64,000 nt of DNA from Balaenoptera acutorostrata (Eukaryota; Chordata; Mammalia; Artiodactyla; Balaenopteridae). Positions 60,606 to 64,000 of this stretch are shown one piece after another. The notes below the pieces were generated by a model. It had not been told where the DNA came from. It did not search any database and worked only from the letters and a program-made list of their open reading frames with translations. Made by a program: the position numbers and the translations under genes. How positions within the stretch are numbered: the first letter of the stretch is position 1; each line of letters starts with the position of its first letter. Location: assembly GCF_949987535.1 (NCBI RefSeq), contig NC_080081.1:51177153-51241152 (forward strand), written 5' to 3'.

Positions 60606-61905
60606 TCATGAAAAGGAAAAATGACATGAAGAAACATTTCACAGAAGAGGATATATATATGGCAAATAGGCACAGGAAAAGATGTCCAACATGATTAAAC
60701 ATGAAGAAAATTCAAATTAAAACCACAATGATATATCACTACACATTTATAAGAATAGGTAAAATTAAAAAAATAAAGGTTATACCATATGCTGGCAATG
60801 ATGTGAAGAAACTTAGTCACTCATATACCGCTGTTGGAAATGTGAAAAACTACATCCACTGTGGAAATGTTTGGCATGCAACTACCATATGACCCAACAA
60901 TTGCCCTCCTAGAAATTTACACCAGAGAAATGAAAACTTGGGTTAATCCAAAAACCATACACAGGGACTTCCCTTGTGGTGCAGCAGTTAAGAATCTGCC
61001 TGCCAATGCAGGGGACACGGGTTTGAGCCCTGGCCTGGGAAGATCCCACGTGCCATGGAGCAACTAAGCCCATGTGCCACAGGTACTGAGTCTGCGCTCT
61101 AGAGCCCGTGAGCCACAACTACTGAAGCCTGCGCGCCTAGAGCCCGTGATCCGCAACAAATGAAGCCACCGCAATGAGAAGCCCGCGAACTGCAACAAAG
61201 AGTAGCGCCCGTTCACCATAACTAGAGAAAGCCCACACGCAGCAAAGAAGACCCAATGCAGCCAAAAATAAAAAATAAATAAATAAATTTATTTAAAAAA
61301 TACACAAATATTTATAGCAACTTTATTTTCAGTAGCCAAAACATTGAAACCACCATATTCTTTAGTAAGCAAATGGTTACATACATGCATTATGTGGTAA
61401 CTACATGCACTTGAATACTACAACAAAAAGGAACAACCTATTAAAACATGCAACAACCAGCCTGAATCACCAGAGAATTATGCTGAAAAAAATACTAAAA
61501 TATTACATAGTGTTTGATTCTATTTATATGAAATTTTTGAAATGACAAAGTTATATAAAACAGATTAGTGTTCTGTAGAGAGCTAAATCTATTCTATAGG
61601 ATCAGGTTAGTGATTGCGAGAGGTTAATGGGGACTAGGGATGGGAGAGAAGTGGGTGTGGCTATAAAAGGGCAACATAAGGAATCCTTGTGGTGATGGAA
61701 ATGTTCTGTATTCTGCTTGTATCAATGTCAATATCTTGATTTTAGTATTGTATTACAGTTTTGCAGGATGAGAGCTTTGTGGGATAATATTATATACAAG
61801 GTCATTATATAAGTATAATACATAGTCATTATACTTCTCCATATTATTGCTTAAAACTACACGTGAATCTATAGGTATCCCAAAACAAACAATTAAAAAA
61901 AAAAA
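60606..61905 (+). mobile_element. Old L1M 3' portion, split by a SINE
   Basis: ORF2-end words (tgctggcaatgatgtgaagaaac, accatatgacccaacaattgcc, ccagagaaatgaaaactt) run up to the SINE at 60964. After it come agtagccaaaacattgaaaccacc, ggctataaaagggcaacataag and the 3' end (aaaactacacgtgaatctatagg), with a 14-nt A tail near 61890-61904. Same subfamily type as the twin-primed copy at 47.6-48.4 kb. Confidence 0.75.
60964..61299 (+). mobile_element. CHR-1-type SINE inside the L1M copy
   Basis: Head gggacttcccttgtggtgcag, box-B-like gggtttgagccctgg (C to T at the CpG), repeated gccacaactactgaag, tail ccaaaaataaaaaataaat. A short TSD atacaca lies at 60957-60963 and 61300-61306. Length about 336 bp, matching the copy at 7148. 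Confidence 0.92.
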
Positions 61906-62955
61906 AAACTGTAGTCTAGTATATAAAATCATGTATTAAAGATGCAGTTACATAATTGCAAAATCCCTTAATTTTTTTAAATAAATAGATGAAAACCCTT
62001 ATGTACTCACATACATAAGGATATTTAAGAAAGTAATTGCCAATAAATATACTAAGGCAAAATAATTATAATGGGCAAAATATTGTCATAAAGTTAAAAT
62101 AATTGATAATGCATTATTTGTAAAATGGTTTCATGTAGTTAAAAGAAAAAAATATTTGTAGTAAAGTAAGAAATATCTAGTCAACTAATATTATACCAAT
62201 ATAATTGAAATATAATATTTATATCAACCCCTTTGAAAAATAGAACAATAATGAAATTTTTCTTAGAATTAATATTACATGATTAGAAATCTAACTCTGA
62301 AAAATAACTTATACTTAAGTAAATGCAAGAAATGAGATTCATAAATAGAGACAAATGCTGATAATTCTAAGTACATGATCGACTCTCAATGAAACTGAAA
62401 ATTTATAATATTGCTTAATTTAGTAGCAGCATTCTAAAATGCATTCTTTTTCATTAGGACATTTCTATTCTAATAATAGATTAACTGAAATGTGCTGGTC
62501 CACTGAGAAACATACTATTATAATGAGTTCAAACCAGATTCATTTGAGTCATAAAAATATAATGATAATAATAAAATGATAATGATGATAAAGTGACTTG
62601 TATTAGGTCACTAGAGTAAGTCAGAAGTAAATGTAGTTAGAAAACTAAGGTGATCAGCCTATCCAATAAATCATGCTGCCTTTCCAATTTTAAAGACTCA
62701 GTAATAATACCTATTCATTAAACATGTAACAGCAAAAATTAAAAAGCAATACATCCTGGCTGCATAAAGAGGAATAAATGGTTTCCACTTCTGGTCATTC
62801 TCCTGTTTCATCTATGGTATTACCTAAGATATTAATCTCCTATATTATTTCTGGAATTCGCTGGCTTTAATTGACTGCCTATTGCCAGCTATATCTTTTG
62901 CTGTGCTTCGAGGAATAGAGAAATTCAATTCAATGGCTATATCAAATGAAGCCAG
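61906..62955. other. AT-rich intergenic DNA, nothing recognised
   Basis: Contains an AT-rich ataatgataataataaaatgataatgatgat tract near 62560-62590. No gene or repeat recognised. Confidence 0.4.
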
Positions 62956-63326
62956 TGTATTAGTTTGCTAGGGATACCAAAACAAAGTACCACAGACTGG
63001 TTGGTTTAAACAACAGAAATTTATTTTCTCACATTTCTGGAGGCTAGAAGTCCAAGATGAATGTGTCAGCAGTGTTGGCTCCTTCTGTTCCAGGCCTCTC
63101 TCACTGCCTTGTAGATGGCTATCTTCTCCCTCCATCAGTATCTGTGTCCAAAGTTCCTCTTCTTACAAGAACACCCATCATATTGGATTAGGGATGACCC
63201 TAAAGTCCTCATTTTAACTTCATTGTTCATATAAAGATCCTCTCTCCAAATATGGTCACATTCTAAGATACTGGGATAAGGACTTCAACATACACATTTT
63301 CGAGGGACATAATTTAGTCTATAATA
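62956..63326 (-). mobile_element. MLT1-type LTR (ERVL-MaLR), antisense
   Basis: Plus strand reads the reverse complement of the family: tattagtttgctagggatacc, aacaaagtaccacagactgg, caacagaaatttattttctcac, tctggaggctagaagtccaag, then ggacataatttagtctata. The order and spacing of blocks match the LTR at 12188-12570, but it is more diverged. Solo or fragmentary; no internal region seen. Confidence 0.8.
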
Positions 63327-63635
63327 GACGCAGTGCTATATATTTTGTTTTAGTGAAGGCATGAGAGAGACAAGAAGAAACTTAACACAGTAATTTGTAA
63401 CTTTTCTTTAAAAGTACTGTCAAATAGTCTCCTTTGTAAAGGCAAGTCATTAGGAATATATTTAACTTTGGTAGTCATTGACATATCTTGTAGAACTTCA
63501 AAGGAACATCAGTAAGATACTTGAAAGATTATTCCACATATGATAGAAATCAATAGCTGAATTACCCGATTTTATTAATAATGACTAGAAAAAAGTTAAC
63601 AACATTTTGGACAATTCATTTTTGCATTTAAAATA
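63327..63635. other. Intergenic DNA, nothing recognised
   Basis: No gene or repeat recognised. Confidence 0.4.
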
Positions 63636-64000
63636 TAACTCATCCTAATGTTCATAGCAGCACTATTTACAATAGCCAAGACATGGAAGCAGCCTAAATG
63701 CCCACTGACAGATGAATGGATAAAGTTGTGAAATAAAATAATATTAAATTATATATAATGGAATATTATTCAGCATAAAAAGGAACAAAATAATGCCATT
63801 TGCAGCAACGTGAATAGACCCAGAGATTATCATACTAAGTGAAGTAAGTCAGACAATGACAAATATCATATGATATCACTTATATATAGAATCTAAAAAA
63901 TATATTCTGTAACTTTACAAAACAGAAATAGACTCACAGACATAGAAAACAAACTTATGGTTACCAAATGGAAAAGGGGGGGGGGGATGGATAAATTAGG
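63636..64000 (+). mobile_element. L1 3' part, continues past the window end
   Basis: Words tgttcatagcagcactatttac, aatagccaagacatggaagc, gatgaatggataaag and tggaatattattcagcat mark the ORF2 end. Then tagactcacagacatag and gttaccaaatgg mark the 3' UTR, followed by a 12-nt G run (63977-63988). 5'-truncated; the 3' end lies outside the window. Confidence 0.85.

Overview
This window is mammalian nuclear DNA with no intact gene that I can recognise. The organism is most likely a cetacean, or possibly a hippopotamus. Five tRNA-derived CHR-type SINEs (about 130-360 bp, opening with the diagnostic gggacttccctggtgg motif) and L1 elements of the cetartiodactyl type point to the whale/hippo lineage. I see no BovB or Bov-tA (ruminant), PRE-1 (pig) or Alu (primate) copies. 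The sequence is AT-rich, full of stop codons and dominated by retrotransposons, as in an L1-rich gene desert or a large intron.

Layout. 1-9.5 kb: mostly featureless AT-rich DNA with two CHR SINEs and weak L2 and MIR relics. 9.5-12.6 kb: a 5'-truncated L1 with target-site duplication (TSD), a GC-richer block I cannot identify, and an MLT1-type LTR. 12.6-19.4 kb: nothing recognised. 19.4-32.9 kb: a stack of four L1 copies. These are an old antisense L1, a sense L1 truncated at both ends, an antisense L1 with a complete 5' end, and a sense 3' half with a 14-bp TSD. The middle two form a roughly 3-kb inverted repeat. 32.9-43 kb: old L1 pieces, a MER5-like hAT relic split by a SINE, a CHR SINE, and an ERVL-type LTR with the start of its internal region. 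43.2-45.5 kb: a nearly full-length processed pseudogene of MEST on the minus strand. 45.5-49 kb: old L1 fragments, one with a twin-priming inversion. 49.1-61.9 kb: almost continuous sense-strand L1, including one long copy interrupted by a 3' fragment of an HSPA8 retrocopy and two younger CHR SINEs. 62.9-64 kb: a second MLT1-type LTR and an L1 that runs off the window.

Nothing here forms a pathway. The content reflects L1 activity: L1 copies, SINEs mobilised by the L1 machinery, and two host mRNAs (MEST, HSPA8) copied back into DNA. I found no tRNA, rRNA or CRISPR feature and no credible new protein-coding system. The most informative items are the structural ones: nested insertions, inverted L1 arms, TSD-dated insertions and the two retropseudogenes. 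Repeat family names are from memory of consensus sequences and were not checked by a search.
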